DNA from: Fusibacter_C sp942493125
GTDB taxonomy: Bacteria > Bacillota > Clostridia > Peptostreptococcales > Acidaminobacteraceae
NCBI GenBank assembly: GCA_942493125.1
Contig: OW818667.1
Span: 1,674,001-1,738,000, forward strand
Length of the DNA: 64,000 nucleotides
Direction: 5' to 3'
Every line of letters begins with the position of its first letter. The first letter of the stretch is position 1. A program made the position numbers and the translations under genes. Under the pieces are notes generated by a model. It did no database searches and had not been told where the DNA came from. It worked only from the letters and a program-made list of their open reading frames with translations. Positions 1 to 9,067 of this stretch are shown piece by piece.

Positions 1-272
1 TCATAGATCACGATGAGGTTTTCCATGGGGAGTTGATAAAATTTGCATATGCCCATAACGGTCTCACCGCTTAAATTCATGTACGTCTGAGGCTTAACGA
101 GTACGACTTTTTCGCCGCCAATCGTTCCCTCACCAATGAGCGCTTTGTACTTAATTTTAGTGACACTGATATTATATTGATTGCTTAAGCGATCTATTGC
201 TTCAAAACCAACGTTATGTCTGGTTAAATCGTACTTTTTTCCTGGATTGCCAAGACCCACGATAACATACAT
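1..272 (-). CDS. pth: Peptidyl-tRNA hydrolase, N-terminal part (cut by window start)
   Basis: Encodes the first 90 or so residues of peptidyl-tRNA hydrolase, the cytoplasmic enzyme that frees tRNA from prematurely released peptidyl-tRNA. The visible part holds the family motifs VGLGNPG (residues 5-11), RHNVGF with the catalytic His at about residue 19, and KPQTYMNLSG. The ATG at 272 is preceded by a GGAG ribosome site. The rest of the gene lies to the left of base 1. It follows prs in the same direction, as in the Bacillus and Clostridium glmU-prs-pth cluster, but a strong terminator (305-342) separates the two, so pth probably has its own promoter or depends on readthrough. Confidence 0.95.
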   Translation of the reverse strand, partial: MYVIVGLGNPGKKYDLTRHNVGFEAIDRLSNQYNISVTKIKYKALIGEGTIGGEKVVLVKPQTYMNLSGETVMGICKFYQLPMENLIVIY

Positions 273-304
273 GTCATCACTCCTTTTGTCCATACGATTA
301 TATC

Positions 305-342
305 AAAAAAAACGCTTGTCAACAATGTTGTACTAAGCGTTT
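305..342 (-). terminator. Rho-independent terminator after prs
   Basis: Read on the minus strand, AAACGCTT and AAGCGTTT flank an inner CAAC/GTTG stem and are followed by a run of eight T. It ends the spoVG-glmU-prs transcript before pth. Confidence 0.8.
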
Positions 343-399
343 CAATCTTAACTTATGAACCTTAAAATAAACTTAAAACTTACAATTCTTAATAAATTA

Positions 400-1353
400 T
401 TATTCGAACATCGTGCTTACAGAATCATTATTGAAGATTCTACGTATTGCTTCAGAAAATACAGGCGCAACAGATAACAAAGTAACGTTTTCGAGCGCTC
501 TCATTTCTGGAGACAAATCGATTGTATCAAGAACGACAAGTTCAGATATAACTGGATCTTTTAGTCTTAACGCTGCTGGTCCAGAGAATACGCCGTGTGT
601 ACAACAAGCATAAACGTCTTTTGCACCCATTTCCTTAAGTGCTTTCGCTGCGTTGACAATCGTTCCTGCCGTATCGATCATATCGTCAATTAAAATGACA
701 TTTTTACCATTGACATCGCCAATGATATTCATAATCTCTGAAACATTTGGCTCCGGTCTTCTTTTATCGACGATGGCGATTGGTGCATCTAGCTTGTTTG
801 ATAAATCTCTTGTACGCGTCACACTGCCTAAGTCAGGAGAGACGACGACGAGGTCTTTGATGCCCTTTTGTTTGAAATAGTCTGCTAGGATTGGAACACC
901 TTTTAAATGATCTAGAGGAATATCAAAATACCCTTGAATTTGCGCTGCGTGTAAGTCCATAGTCAAAACGCGGTCCGCGCCAGCTGCAACGATGAGATTG
1001 GCAACGAGCTTTGCTGAGATTGGATCTCTTGCTTTTGCCTTTCTATCTTGTCTTGCATACCCGTAATAAGGAATTACCGCTGTGATTCTGCCTGCAGATG
1101 CACGCTTTAGCGCATCAATCATGATTAACAATTCCATTAAATAGTCATTCACTTTAGGTAATGAAAAGGATTGTACCACGAAAACATCAATGCCTCTTAC
1201 TGTCTCGTTGATATTAACTGATATTTCTCCATCGCTAAAGGTTTTTACGACACTGTCGCCCAGTGGTAAACCAAGTTCCTTACAAATCGCTTTTGCTAGA
1301 TCTTGATTTGCGTTACCGGAAAAAACCTTTATCCTCCTATCACTCGATTGCAT
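400..1353 (-). CDS. prs: Ribose-phosphate pyrophosphokinase (PRPP synthetase)
   Basis: Makes phosphoribosyl pyrophosphate from ribose 5-phosphate and ATP, the shared precursor of purines, pyrimidines, His, Trp and NAD. At 317 residues it has normal class I length. Visible motifs are the catalytic-loop KRRPEPN (about 197-203), DLHAAQIQGYF (about 133) and the PRPP-binding loop DDMIDTAGT (223-231). The ATG at 1353 follows an AGGAGG site. It lies 9 bp behind glmU in the same operon. Its product feeds PyrE, encoded 9 kb away, and is the likely effector of PurR, encoded just upstream. Confidence 0.98.
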   Translation of the reverse strand: MQSSDRRIKVFSGNANQDLAKAICKELGLPLGDSVVKTFSDGEISVNINETVRGIDVFVVQSFSLPKVNDYLMELLIMIDALKRASAGRITAVIPYYGYARQDRKAKARDPISAKLVANLIVAAGADRVLTMDLHAAQIQGYFDIPLDHLKGVPILADYFKQKGIKDLVVVSPDLGSVTRTRDLSNKLDAPIAIVDKRRPEPNVSEIMNIIGDVNGKNVILIDDMIDTAGTIVNAAKALKEMGAKDVYACCTHGVFSGPAALRLKDPVISELVVLDTIDLSPEMRALENVTLLSVAPVFSEAIRRIFNNDSVSTMFE

Positions 1354-1362
1354 TGGATCCTC

Positions 1363-2733
1363 CTACTTGTTTTTTTGATATTTATTTGACCAATCGGTCT
1401 TGTTGACTTGTCTTTCTCTCGCAATAGCAAGAGCACCATCGGGTACGTCTTCCGTAATCGTTGAACCTGCTGCCACGTAAGCTTTTTTGCCCACTTTAAC
1501 AGGTGCTATGAGGTTCGTATTACAACCGATAAATGCATCGTCATCGACCTCAGTCAGTCCTTTGGTAAGTCCGTTGTAGTTGACAAACACGACACCACAA
1601 CCCAAATTTACATTTTTTCCGACTTTGCCATCTCCAACATACGTAAGATGTGAGATTTTTGTGCCATCCCCTATCGTACTGTTTTTGACTTCGACGAAAT
1701 CCCCTATTTTAACATCTTTTCCAACAATTGATTTTGGTCTTAAGTAGGCATATGGCCCAACGACCGATTTGTCATCGATCTTTGATTCCGTAATAGTTGA
1801 ATGCTTCACTTTCACATTGTTGCTGATTTCAGTATCCGTTATATCCGCATAAGGTCCGATGATACAGTCTTCCCCAATGATTGTTTTACCTTTTAATTGC
1901 GTGCCTTGATGCAGAATCGTATCCTGACCAATTTGCACGTATTTTTCTATATAAATGCTCTCCGGTGAAACCATAGTAACCCCTTCAAGCATCCAATGTC
2001 TTTTAACTTTATTTTGGTGATAGGCTTCCGCCTCAGCTAATGCGAGTCTGTCGTTAACACCCATAACTTCTGTATTGTCATTTGTGATATAAGCGCTGAC
2101 TTTACCACCTTTGTTTTTGATGACTTCAAACACGTCCGTCAAATAATATTCACCTTGTGTGTTGTCATTTTTAAGAGCTGACAAAGCCTCTTTTAAGAAC
2201 GTTGCATCAAACAAGCCGATGCCTGAATTGATCTCATTAATTGCAAGTTGTGCCTCAGTCGCATCCTTATGTTCAACGATTTTATCAAACTGATTCGATG
2301 CGTTTCGAACGATACGTCCATATCCGGATGGATCATCAAAAATGGTTGAGATAAGGCTCGCTTGGAAGCCGCCAACACGATGATGCTCGATAAAAGCATG
2401 TAGCGTCATTTCACTTAAAAGTGGTGCGTCTCCAAATAATACAAGTATATCGCCCGTGTCAATGTAAGCATCCGCCATTTTAACCGCATGACCTGTACCT
2501 AACTGAACGTCTTGTTCGACAAAAATTAAGTTTTGTCCTTCGAGTGCAGTTTCTACCATTTCTCTGCCATGTCCAACGACACATATGACAGCATCACTTT
2601 CAACGCGTTTAGCCAGATCGACCACATGTTGAATCATTGGCACGCCACTCACTTTATGTAGCACCTTGGGCAACTTGGATTTCATGCGCTTTCCATACCC
2701 TGCTGCTAGAATAATCGTATTCAATTTTCCCAT
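1363..2733 (-). CDS. glmU: Bifunctional GlcNAc-1-P uridyltransferase / GlcN-1-P acetyltransferase
   Basis: Catalyses the last two steps to UDP-N-acetylglucosamine for peptidoglycan and teichoic acid. The N-terminal nucleotidyltransferase domain opens with LAAGYGKRM (about 9-17) and the substrate segment SKLPKVLH. The C-terminal half is a left-handed beta-helix acetyltransferase with repeated hexapeptides. I chose the ATG at 2733 rather than the longer frame to 2802: GAGGG lies 8 bp upstream, the product starts MGKLNTIILAAGYG, and the resulting 456 residues equal the usual family length. It is cotranscribed with prs. Confidence 0.97.
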   Translation of the reverse strand: MGKLNTIILAAGYGKRMKSKLPKVLHKVSGVPMIQHVVDLAKRVESDAVICVVGHGREMVETALEGQNLIFVEQDVQLGTGHAVKMADAYIDTGDILVLFGDAPLLSEMTLHAFIEHHRVGGFQASLISTIFDDPSGYGRIVRNASNQFDKIVEHKDATEAQLAINEINSGIGLFDATFLKEALSALKNDNTQGEYYLTDVFEVIKNKGGKVSAYITNDNTEVMGVNDRLALAEAEAYHQNKVKRHWMLEGVTMVSPESIYIEKYVQIGQDTILHQGTQLKGKTIIGEDCIIGPYADITDTEISNNVKVKHSTITESKIDDKSVVGPYAYLRPKSIVGKDVKIGDFVEVKNSTIGDGTKISHLTYVGDGKVGKNVNLGCGVVFVNYNGLTKGLTEVDDDAFIGCNTNLIAPVKVGKKAYVAAGSTITEDVPDGALAIARERQVNKTDWSNKYQKNK

Positions 2734-2819
2734 TTGTCGTCCCTCTATGTTATGACTTTCAACACGTGAAATTATATCACTTTTCACTCTAAAACTAAAC
2801 ATATATTAACAAAACTTAT

Positions 2820-2846
2820 AAAAAAAGAGCCCGCATATGCGTGCTC
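2820..2846 (-). terminator. Hairpin and T-run between spoVG and glmU
   Basis: On the minus strand GAGCACGC and GCGGGCTC form a stem around ATAT, followed by TTTTTT. It lies just behind the spoVG stop codon, so glmU transcription either reads through or starts in the 2734-2820 gap. Confidence 0.7.
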
Positions 2847-2860
2847 AGTAAGTATATTTT

Positions 2861-3145
2861 TTATTCTACGAAAAATTCATCCCCAGTTGCATTTTTCGCT
2901 TTTTCATATTCTTCAAATATAATATCTTGTATCATCGTTCTCGTTTCTTGGTTAATCGGGTGTGCAATATCTCTATAATCTGCTTCCCCTACTTTACGGC
3001 TTGGCATAGCAACAAATAACCCGTTTTGTCCTTCGATGACTTTGATATCATGTACGACAAAAGCGTCGTCGAAAGTTAGCGATACCACTGCTTTCATCTT
3101 ACCATCTTCTCGAAGTTTTCTAATTCTGACGTCTGTTATGTTCAT
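2861..3145 (-). CDS. spoVG: SpoVG family RNA-binding regulator
   Basis: Small regulator (94 residues, usual length) first found as a stage V sporulation protein; homologues bind RNA or DNA and affect septation and cell-envelope genes, also in non-sporulating bacteria. The sequence is typical: MNITDVRIRK at the start, then VSLTFDDAFVVHDIKVI and FVAMPSRK, with a charged C-terminus. An AGGGGG site precedes the ATG. Upstream lies an exact match to the sigma-H promoter consensus (3181-3207). Its place between purR and glmU matches Bacillus subtilis, except that yabJ is missing. Confidence 0.96.
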   Translation of the reverse strand: MNITDVRIRKLREDGKMKAVVSLTFDDAFVVHDIKVIEGQNGLFVAMPSRKVGEADYRDIAHPINQETRTMIQDIIFEEYEKAKNATGDEFFVE

Positions 3146-3180
3146 TTTTATCCCCCTAACTTATGCTGTGTAGAGTAAGT

Positions 3181-3207
3181 ATTCGATAAGTAAAGGAATA
3201 TTCCTTC
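3181..3207 (-). promoter_or_regulatory. Sigma-H type promoter of spoVG
   Basis: On the minus strand GAAGGAATA (3207-3199) and ATCGAAT (3187-3181) are separated by exactly 11 bp, matching RNAGGAWWW-N11/12-RNNGAAT at every defined position. The start point would fall near 3174, about 29 bases before the spoVG ATG. B. subtilis spoVG is the classic sigma-H target. Confidence 0.75.
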
Positions 3208-3288
3208 TTTTTTTGTTAATTTTTTTTAATTTATTTATTTTTATTCATATTTCGCATTGAGGAATCAAAACAGTTTTGATTTTCATAT

Positions 3289-4110
3289 TTAAAGAAACTC
3301 ATAATTTGGATGCACCATGATTTGATCATTTGCATCGATGCCTTCGTACTTAATCAGTGAGATGTATTTATCAACCAACTTATTTGAAGGTGTGGTCGTA
3401 TCAAAGAGGACACAAATCCCAGCAACGTTACAGTCCATCTCTTGTACAAGCTGTGTCATGCCTTTAGCAGAGCCACCTGCTTTCATGAAATCATCCACGA
3501 TGAGTACATTGGAATCTTTTTTGATCGCTTTTTTAGAAATATACATCGTTTGGAGGTTTCCAGTAGATCCAGAAATGTAATTGATGCTGATTTTAGAGCC
3601 CTCAGTCACTTTGTTTTCATGTCGTGCGATAACAAGGGGTACATTGAGGCCACGTGCAGTCATCATCGCAATAGGGATACCCTTCGTTTCAATTGTAAGC
3701 ACGTAATCTACTTTCGTGTGTTCATCAGAAAACTTTTCCGCAAAAATATCGCCGATGCCTTTGATATATGCTGGGTTGTATAAAATATCGGCCATATATA
3801 GATATCTACCTGGCATGATACGCTCAGGCTTTTTGATATCTTCACATATTTTTTCAATTAAAGTGTGCTTCTCTTCGTGTCCCATCATCGGAACGTATTT
3901 AGCACCGCCAGATGCCCCGGCAATCGTAATCACTTTACCAAGTGACAACTCTTCCATAAGCTTTTTTACTATGACTAAGTCTTCGCTAATTGTGGATTTT
4001 GCCGAATCAAAAATTGTTGTAAAATAATTGAGTGTAAACACTTTATTGGGTGAATCACATAGAATTTTAACGATTGCACCAATTCTTTCGTTTCGTTTTA
4101 ATTTACTCAC
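3289..4110 (-). CDS. purR: Purine operon repressor PurR
   Basis: PRPP-responsive repressor of purine synthesis and transport genes. Residues 1-75 form the winged-helix DNA-binding part, and the remainder is a type I phosphoribosyltransferase fold that binds PRPP without catalysis (VDDFMKAGGSA, about 205-215). At 273 residues it is of normal length. The start is GTG at 4110 with a GGAGTG site; no ATG is nearby. It is divergent from murC and precedes spoVG, glmU and prs, so the regulator sits beside the gene that makes its effector. Confidence 0.95.
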   Translation of the reverse strand: MSKLKRNERIGAIVKILCDSPNKVFTLNYFTTIFDSAKSTISEDLVIVKKLMEELSLGKVITIAGASGGAKYVPMMGHEEKHTLIEKICEDIKKPERIMPGRYLYMADILYNPAYIKGIGDIFAEKFSDEHTKVDYVLTIETKGIPIAMMTARGLNVPLVIARHENKVTEGSKISINYISGSTGNLQTMYISKKAIKKDSNVLIVDDFMKAGGSAKGMTQLVQEMDCNVAGICVLFDTTTPSNKLVDKYISLIKYEGIDANDQIMVHPNYEFL

Positions 4111-4239
4111 ACCATCACACTCCGAATGTTTTTATTATAATATTCTAATTTTATTCGTTTTTTCATCATACTTCAATACCTTTTCGTTTATTTCTTTCAT
4201 GTTTTTAATAAAGGAAATTGGATTTCCTCAATGAAGGTC

Positions 4240-4268
4240 TTTTAAGTCGTGGTAAAATAGGGTATAAT
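4240..4268 (+). promoter_or_regulatory. Probable murC promoter
   Basis: TATAAT at 4263-4268 is a perfect -10 box; the -35 region at 4240-4245 (TTTTAA) is weak. It lies about 90 bp before the murC ATG. The 248 bp purR-murC gap holds nothing else I can support. Confidence 0.45.
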
Positions 4269-4358
4269 CATTATGATTTTATGTTACATACTTTTTTTTC
4301 GCATCTAAGCGACAATCCAAGCGTATGATTAAATCAATTCAATAGTCTAGGAGTATAT

Positions 4359-5744
4359 ATGATAGATCTTTCATCGAAAAAACACATTCACATTGTTGGC
4401 ATAGGCGGCGTTAGCAACAGCGCAATCGCAGAGATACTCTTGACGCAAGGACATATTGTCAGCGGTTCAGACCTCCATCGTTCAGACCTTACAGACCACC
4501 TCATGCAAATGGGCTTAACGATATATTATGGGCATTCGGAAGACAACTTATCAGGTGCGGATTTAGTCGTGTTTACATCAGCCGTCGGTGAAGACAATCC
4601 AGAAATAGTTGCTGCTGCTGCTTTGGGTATCCCATGTATCAGCCGTGCTGAAATGCTGGGCCACATCATGTCGGGTTATAAAGATAGCATCGCCATCTCG
4701 GGAACACATGGCAAGACGACGACGACCTCCATGGTAACGCGTATTTTTAACGATGCGACACATGATCCTACCGCTCTTGTCGGCGGTTATTTCGCAGATA
4801 TCAAAAGCAATGTAAAGCTTGGTAAAAGCCAGTTGTTTATTACTGAAGCCTGTGAGTATAAAGAGAATTTTCTTCAGTTTTATCCTAAAGTCGGCGTTAT
4901 TTTGAATATTGACGAAGACCATCTCGATTATTATAGAAATCTCGATCATATCATCAGTGCTTTCGTCAAATTTTCAAGCAACATCCTCGATAAAGGCACA
5001 TTGGTCTTAAATGGTGACGATTATAACTCTAGAAAAATCATTCCGTATTACCGTGGAAAGGTTCTCACTTTCGGTTTATCGGATCACTGTGATTACATCG
5101 CAAAAAATGTCGTATACAACAGCTTGGGTTACCCAACATTTGACATCATGCACAAAGATAAAGTCCTTTGCAACTTGTCACTGTTAGTACCAGGACAACA
5201 TAATATCTACAACGCATTAGCAGCTTTTGTTGTAGGTATCATTTACGCCATTAATCCAAACACGATCAAGACGCGTTTATCTACATTCAAGAATGCAAAC
5301 AGACGTTTTGAATTTATTGGTAAGGCTCAGGATATCACAATTATTGATGATTATGCGCATCATCCAAACGAAATCAAAGCGACTTTGGAAGCTGCTGCGC
5401 GTATGACGGACATCAAGCGCATTTTATGCATCTTCCAACCGCATACTTACTCAAGAACAAAAGAGCTGCTAAACGAATTTGCCAGTGCGTTTAAAAGCGC
5501 TTCTGAAGTTATTCTCTGCGACATCTATGCCGCACGTGAAGTCGACCTTGGCGAAGTGAGTTCACTCGATCTGCTGAAAGCGATGACTAAAGAACATGTT
5601 AAAGTGAAGCATTTTGACAACTTTGACGCGATCAACACTTACATCAGTCAAAATGCACTGCCAGATGACCTCGTCATGACTATGGGCGCTGGTGATGTTA
5701 CGAATTTAAGCAGAACGATCTTTGACTCTTTGCAAAAGAAATAA
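4359..5744 (+). CDS. murC: UDP-N-acetylmuramate--L-alanine ligase
   Basis: Adds L-alanine to UDP-N-acetylmuramate, the first peptide step of peptidoglycan synthesis, in the cytoplasm. It has the three Mur ligase domains: an N-terminal Rossmann part with HIVGIGGVSNSAIAE (about 11-25), the ATP-binding P-loop GTHGKTTT (115-122) and a C-terminal domain with IIDDYAHHPNEI and FQPHTYSRT. The length of 461 residues is normal. An AGGAGTATAT site precedes the ATG. It is transcribed alone and ends at a bidirectional terminator shared with the LCP gene. Confidence 0.97.
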   Translation: MIDLSSKKHIHIVGIGGVSNSAIAEILLTQGHIVSGSDLHRSDLTDHLMQMGLTIYYGHSEDNLSGADLVVFTSAVGEDNPEIVAAAALGIPCISRAEMLGHIMSGYKDSIAISGTHGKTTTTSMVTRIFNDATHDPTALVGGYFADIKSNVKLGKSQLFITEACEYKENFLQFYPKVGVILNIDEDHLDYYRNLDHIISAFVKFSSNILDKGTLVLNGDDYNSRKIIPYYRGKVLTFGLSDHCDYIAKNVVYNSLGYPTFDIMHKDKVLCNLSLLVPGQHNIYNALAAFVVGIIYAINPNTIKTRLSTFKNANRRFEFIGKAQDITIIDDYAHHPNEIKATLEAAARMTDIKRILCIFQPHTYSRTKELLNEFASAFKSASEVILCDIYAAREVDLGEVSSLDLLKAMTKEHVKVKHFDNFDAINTYISQNALPDDLVMTMGAGDVTNLSRTIFDSLQKK

Positions 5745-5768
5745 CAAAAGAAATAGCAAAAAACTTAT

Positions 5769-5809
5769 AAAGCTCTGAACCGGATCACTTCGATCAAGTT
5801 CAGAGCTTT
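5769..5809. terminator. Bidirectional terminator between murC and the LCP gene
   Basis: AAAGCTCTGAAC and GTTCAGAGCTTT form a perfect 12 bp stem, with A/T runs on the outside of both arms. It serves the two convergent genes. Confidence 0.8.
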
Positions 5810-5835
5810 CTTTATTTTGAATAATACATGATTGG

Positions 5836-6885
5836 CTAGTTGCCAGTTGATTCCTCCGTTGTTTCAGTGGAGGCATCATCCGTTGTGCCACCTGCTTCTT
5901 CAGTCCCTGTCGTAAATCCATAGAAGCTATAAAGCGTCCTCTCTAATGACGCAGGGTCATGTATCCAGTAGGACGAACCACTTATCATGCGCGCTTCACC
6001 TTCCAAAGTGTAAAACTGAATCGCTTCAGATTCCAATGAAGCGCCTTTTATAGCAAAGCTAAGGGCTTCTTCGAGGGTCATATCGGTAGTCACGTACTCG
6101 CCACCTATAATGGTATTGATGACGGAAGGTAATTTGCTACTTAACGCTTTGTTCATCATCGAACTGACAAAATGCTGTTGTCTAGGAATTCTATCTATGT
6201 CACCCAGACTTCTTGATCCATCATTGTTTTTTCTGAATCTCAAGTATCGAACCGTATCTTCGCCATTTAAAACTTGATAACCCTTTTTAAAATGTATGCG
6301 AAGTGGTGGCGTATCATAAAAGTCATCGTAATCCATATCAAACGGCACATCGACTTCATAACCACCTAGTGTATCAACGACCGCTTCAACCGCTTCAAAA
6401 TCCACTTTTAAATAATAATGAATCGGAACACCTAAAAATTCAGATAATACGCGTTTCATCCCCTCTGCGCCACCCACTTCAGGGAAACCATAAACGGCAT
6501 TCATTTTCTTTTGAGCAAGATCGTTGAAGCCTTCAATATGATTATACGTATCTCTAGGAATAGACAAGATATCTATATTATTAAGTTCAGGATCATAACT
6601 AAAAAGCATCATAGTATCAGCTAAATGGTCATTGAGACCAAATGCGATGATATTGATTCTTGATGATGCATCCGCAATTTTTTGAAGTTCTGTTCGGTTC
6701 TCATCAACCACAACTTCTCCTTCATCATCAGTACCACTGACCTCAGTGGTTTCATTCGTTTCTTCCGCTGAGATTTCAGGAACATCATCTTGAGAAACAA
6801 TTGCATCAATTGCAAATAAAATTCCTGTGAACAATGCGAGAAAACCCACAAACGAAATAAGAAACACTTTAATATAAAATTTCAT
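5836..6885 (-). CDS. LytR-CpsA-Psr (LCP) family cell-wall polymer ligase
   Basis: LCP enzymes transfer undecaprenyl-linked teichoic acid or capsule chains onto peptidoglycan outside the membrane. A single N-terminal membrane anchor (residues 5-25) is followed by an acidic Glu/Thr-rich linker (about 35-65) and the LCP domain (about 75-270). Typical segments are SIPRDTYNHI, the Arg-rich RYLRFRKNNDGS and DIDRIPRQQ. The Thr/Glu-rich tail after residue 320 has no known fold. The length of 349 residues fits the family. The gene has its own leader with TATAAT about 100 bp upstream, and is separate from lspA. Confidence 0.92.
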   Translation of the reverse strand: MKFYIKVFLISFVGFLALFTGILFAIDAIVSQDDVPEISAEETNETTEVSGTDDEGEVVVDENRTELQKIADASSRINIIAFGLNDHLADTMMLFSYDPELNNIDILSIPRDTYNHIEGFNDLAQKKMNAVYGFPEVGGAEGMKRVLSEFLGVPIHYYLKVDFEAVEAVVDTLGGYEVDVPFDMDYDDFYDTPPLRIHFKKGYQVLNGEDTVRYLRFRKNNDGSRSLGDIDRIPRQQHFVSSMMNKALSSKLPSVINTIIGGEYVTTDMTLEEALSFAIKGASLESEAIQFYTLEGEARMISGSSYWIHDPASLERTLYSFYGFTTGTEEAGGTTDDASTETTEESTGN

Positions 6886-7027
6886 TCTCTATCCTTCCTA
6901 GTGCATGTAAACTGAGTTATTCCTAAAATTACAAACGATGTATACACTATGCATTATATTCTATCACAATATAAAAACCGTCGCATTTAATTTTTTATTA
7001 AAAAACTCTAATATTTTGATTTGAAAA

Positions 7028-7480
7028 TCAAAAATCGTATTTTAAAAACAAAGTTCCGATAGCAAGTAAGCTTACGCCTCCTACAACACACATATCTGCA
7101 ACGTTGAAAATTGGGAATTGAATGAATCTGAATTCTAGAAAATCGATGACAAAATTCAAGCGTACACGATCAATCAAGTTGCCAATCGCGCCGGCGATGA
7201 GAAACATATAAGCCACCCTCACAACAACATGAACGTCCGTTCTAAGTGATTTAATTAGAAAGCCAATCAATGCAATGATGATGACAGAGGTCAACAAGAT
7301 CAAAAGCAATTGTTTTTCTCTGAGGATACTGAATGCTGCACCTGTATTTTCCGTGTATCTGAACCCGAGAATGCCGCTAATAAATGGCAATGCTCCTTTG
7401 CCAACGAGAGTGTTTACCGCCCATAATTTTGTAACTTGATCCAGTGCGATCATAATTGCAATGCCAATAAAATAAATCAC
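7028..7480 (-). CDS. lspA: Lipoprotein signal peptidase (signal peptidase II)
   Basis: Integral membrane aspartyl protease that cleaves prolipoproteins before the lipid-modified Cys. It has four membrane segments and the conserved signatures NTGAAFS, GNLIDRVRLNFVIDF and FNVADMCV, which carry the two catalytic Asp. At 150 residues it is of normal length. The start is GTG at 7480 after a GGAGG site. It lies 15 bp behind cls and closes the operon. Substrates in this window include the ApbE, PplA-like and alpha/beta-hydrolase lipoproteins, all with clear lipoboxes. Confidence 0.96.
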   Translation of the reverse strand: MIYFIGIAIMIALDQVTKLWAVNTLVGKGALPFISGILGFRYTENTGAAFSILREKQLLLILLTSVIIIALIGFLIKSLRTDVHVVVRVAYMFLIAGAIGNLIDRVRLNFVIDFLEFRFIQFPIFNVADMCVVGGVSLLAIGTLFLKYDF

Positions 7481-7495
7481 TTCTTAGCCTCCATG

Positions 7496-9040
7496 TTATT
7501 GTAATGGTGAAACGAGGCGACCCATCGCTTCTAAAAACTTCCTGTGAAATGGTCTCTTTTTAAATGTATCCAAGTCGAATGCGGTACTGTCTTCCAAATC
7601 TTGTACAAAATCTTCCTCTAACCTGGAAATGACATCAACATCATATAAAAATGCATTGACTTCAAAATTGATTTCCATAGATCGAATGTCGAGGTTAGCC
7701 GTACCAACAGTAGCGACCAATTGATCGACGATTAAAATCTTCGAGTGAATGAATCCGTTCTTATATTGATAGATTTTGACACCAGCCTCAAGAAGCTGTT
7801 GAATATTTGCCTGAGATGCCCAATAGACAAAAAAATGATCCGGTTGAGACGGTATGATGATTTTAACGTCAAGCCCACTAAGAGCCGCAGTCTTTAATCC
7901 CATCATAATACTCTCTTCTGGCACGAGATACGGCGTCGTGATCCAGATTTTATGAACAGCGTTAGAAATCATCTTATAAAATGCCTGCAAAATACTCTTC
8001 CATTCTGAATCAGGACCAGAAGCAGCAATTTGAACGAGCGATTTTCTTGTTATCCTTATTTCTGGATAATACCTGACCCCTTGTACTTCTTGACCGGCAA
8101 CGTAGTTCCAGTCATTTAAAAAAATGGTTTGAAGCGCATACACGGCTTCACCTTTTATTTCGAGGTGTGTGTCTCTCCAAAACTCAAATTTTTCGGAATT
8201 TCCGATATATTCGTCCCCAATATTCAAGCCGCCTACAAACCCAACTTCACCATCGATTACGACGATTTTTCTGTGATTTCTGTAATTTAAATCTCTTGAA
8301 AATAATGGAATTGGCACTTTAAAGAACGAATAGACCTCAACACCGGCATTTTTGAGACTGTTGATGTACTTGCGACTCAGTTCAAGAGAACCAACGTCGT
8401 CAAATACCAATCTCACCTTCACCCCTTCTTGAGACTTTTGAATCAATAAATCCTTGAGTTCGTTGCCAATTCGATCTTCCTTAATGATAAAGTACTCGAG
8501 ATGTATATGATCCTTCGCTTCTTTAATGCAAGTGAAAAGTCGGTTAAATTTACTCAAACCATTTGTGAGAACAGTCACTTCGTTAGAAAGCGAAAATGGC
8601 GCTTTCGCATTTTTAAGTAATAATTGCATGAGCCGTCTATTGCCTAAATTCTCGCTATTTGGCAAATCGATATATTCAAGCAAGCCAGATTGAATCTCAG
8701 CTGCCTTTTCCATGCGGTCAGAATCGCTTAATATCTTAGCTTTTGCTTTACGCTTCTTGCGATAATTTCTTCCAAATAAAATATATAAAAAGAAACCGAC
8801 TACAGGAAGAAGGATCAAGACGAGCAACCATGCCATGGTTCTAGATGGGTTGTTGTTCTCAAGGAAAATCACGAGCCCAATCCAGAGGATATTCACACGC
8901 AATAAAAACGACATAAAGTTATAGAAGCTGTTAAGGAAAGGCGATTCAAACTTCAAATCATTAAAAACGCCCCCCATGTACGCAAATGTCATCAAGAGGA
9001 TAAACAATGCCAATATCATATAAAATGTCTTCTTTATCAT
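7496..9040 (-). CDS. cls: Cardiolipin synthase
   Basis: Condenses two phosphatidylglycerol molecules to cardiolipin at the membrane. It has the normal build of bacterial Cls: two N-terminal membrane segments (about 5-25 and 38-90 overall), then two phospholipase D repeats with HKD motifs, NHRKIVVIDG with GGLNIGDEY in the first and HSKILIVDQ with GTANLDIRS in the second. The length of 514 residues is usual. An AGGAGG site precedes the ATG. It lies between trmB and lspA with gaps of 27 and 15 bp, indicating one transcript. Confidence 0.96.
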   Translation of the reverse strand: MIKKTFYMILALFILLMTFAYMGGVFNDLKFESPFLNSFYNFMSFLLRVNILWIGLVIFLENNNPSRTMAWLLVLILLPVVGFFLYILFGRNYRKKRKAKAKILSDSDRMEKAAEIQSGLLEYIDLPNSENLGNRRLMQLLLKNAKAPFSLSNEVTVLTNGLSKFNRLFTCIKEAKDHIHLEYFIIKEDRIGNELKDLLIQKSQEGVKVRLVFDDVGSLELSRKYINSLKNAGVEVYSFFKVPIPLFSRDLNYRNHRKIVVIDGEVGFVGGLNIGDEYIGNSEKFEFWRDTHLEIKGEAVYALQTIFLNDWNYVAGQEVQGVRYYPEIRITRKSLVQIAASGPDSEWKSILQAFYKMISNAVHKIWITTPYLVPEESIMMGLKTAALSGLDVKIIIPSQPDHFFVYWASQANIQQLLEAGVKIYQYKNGFIHSKILIVDQLVATVGTANLDIRSMEINFEVNAFLYDVDVISRLEEDFVQDLEDSTAFDLDTFKKRPFHRKFLEAMGRLVSPLQ

Positions 9041-9067
9041 GGCATCAGCTCCTCCTTTTAATCTGTA

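Noticed and set aside
2734..2802. N-terminal extension of GlmU to 479 residues
   Set aside because: The extra 23 residues match nothing in the family, while the ATG at 2733 has a ribosome site and gives the usual 456 residues.
4140..4200. Two ACGAA copies upstream of purR as PurBoxes
   Set aside because: They match only the core of the PurBox and lack the flanking pattern and a convincing arrangement; too weak to call.
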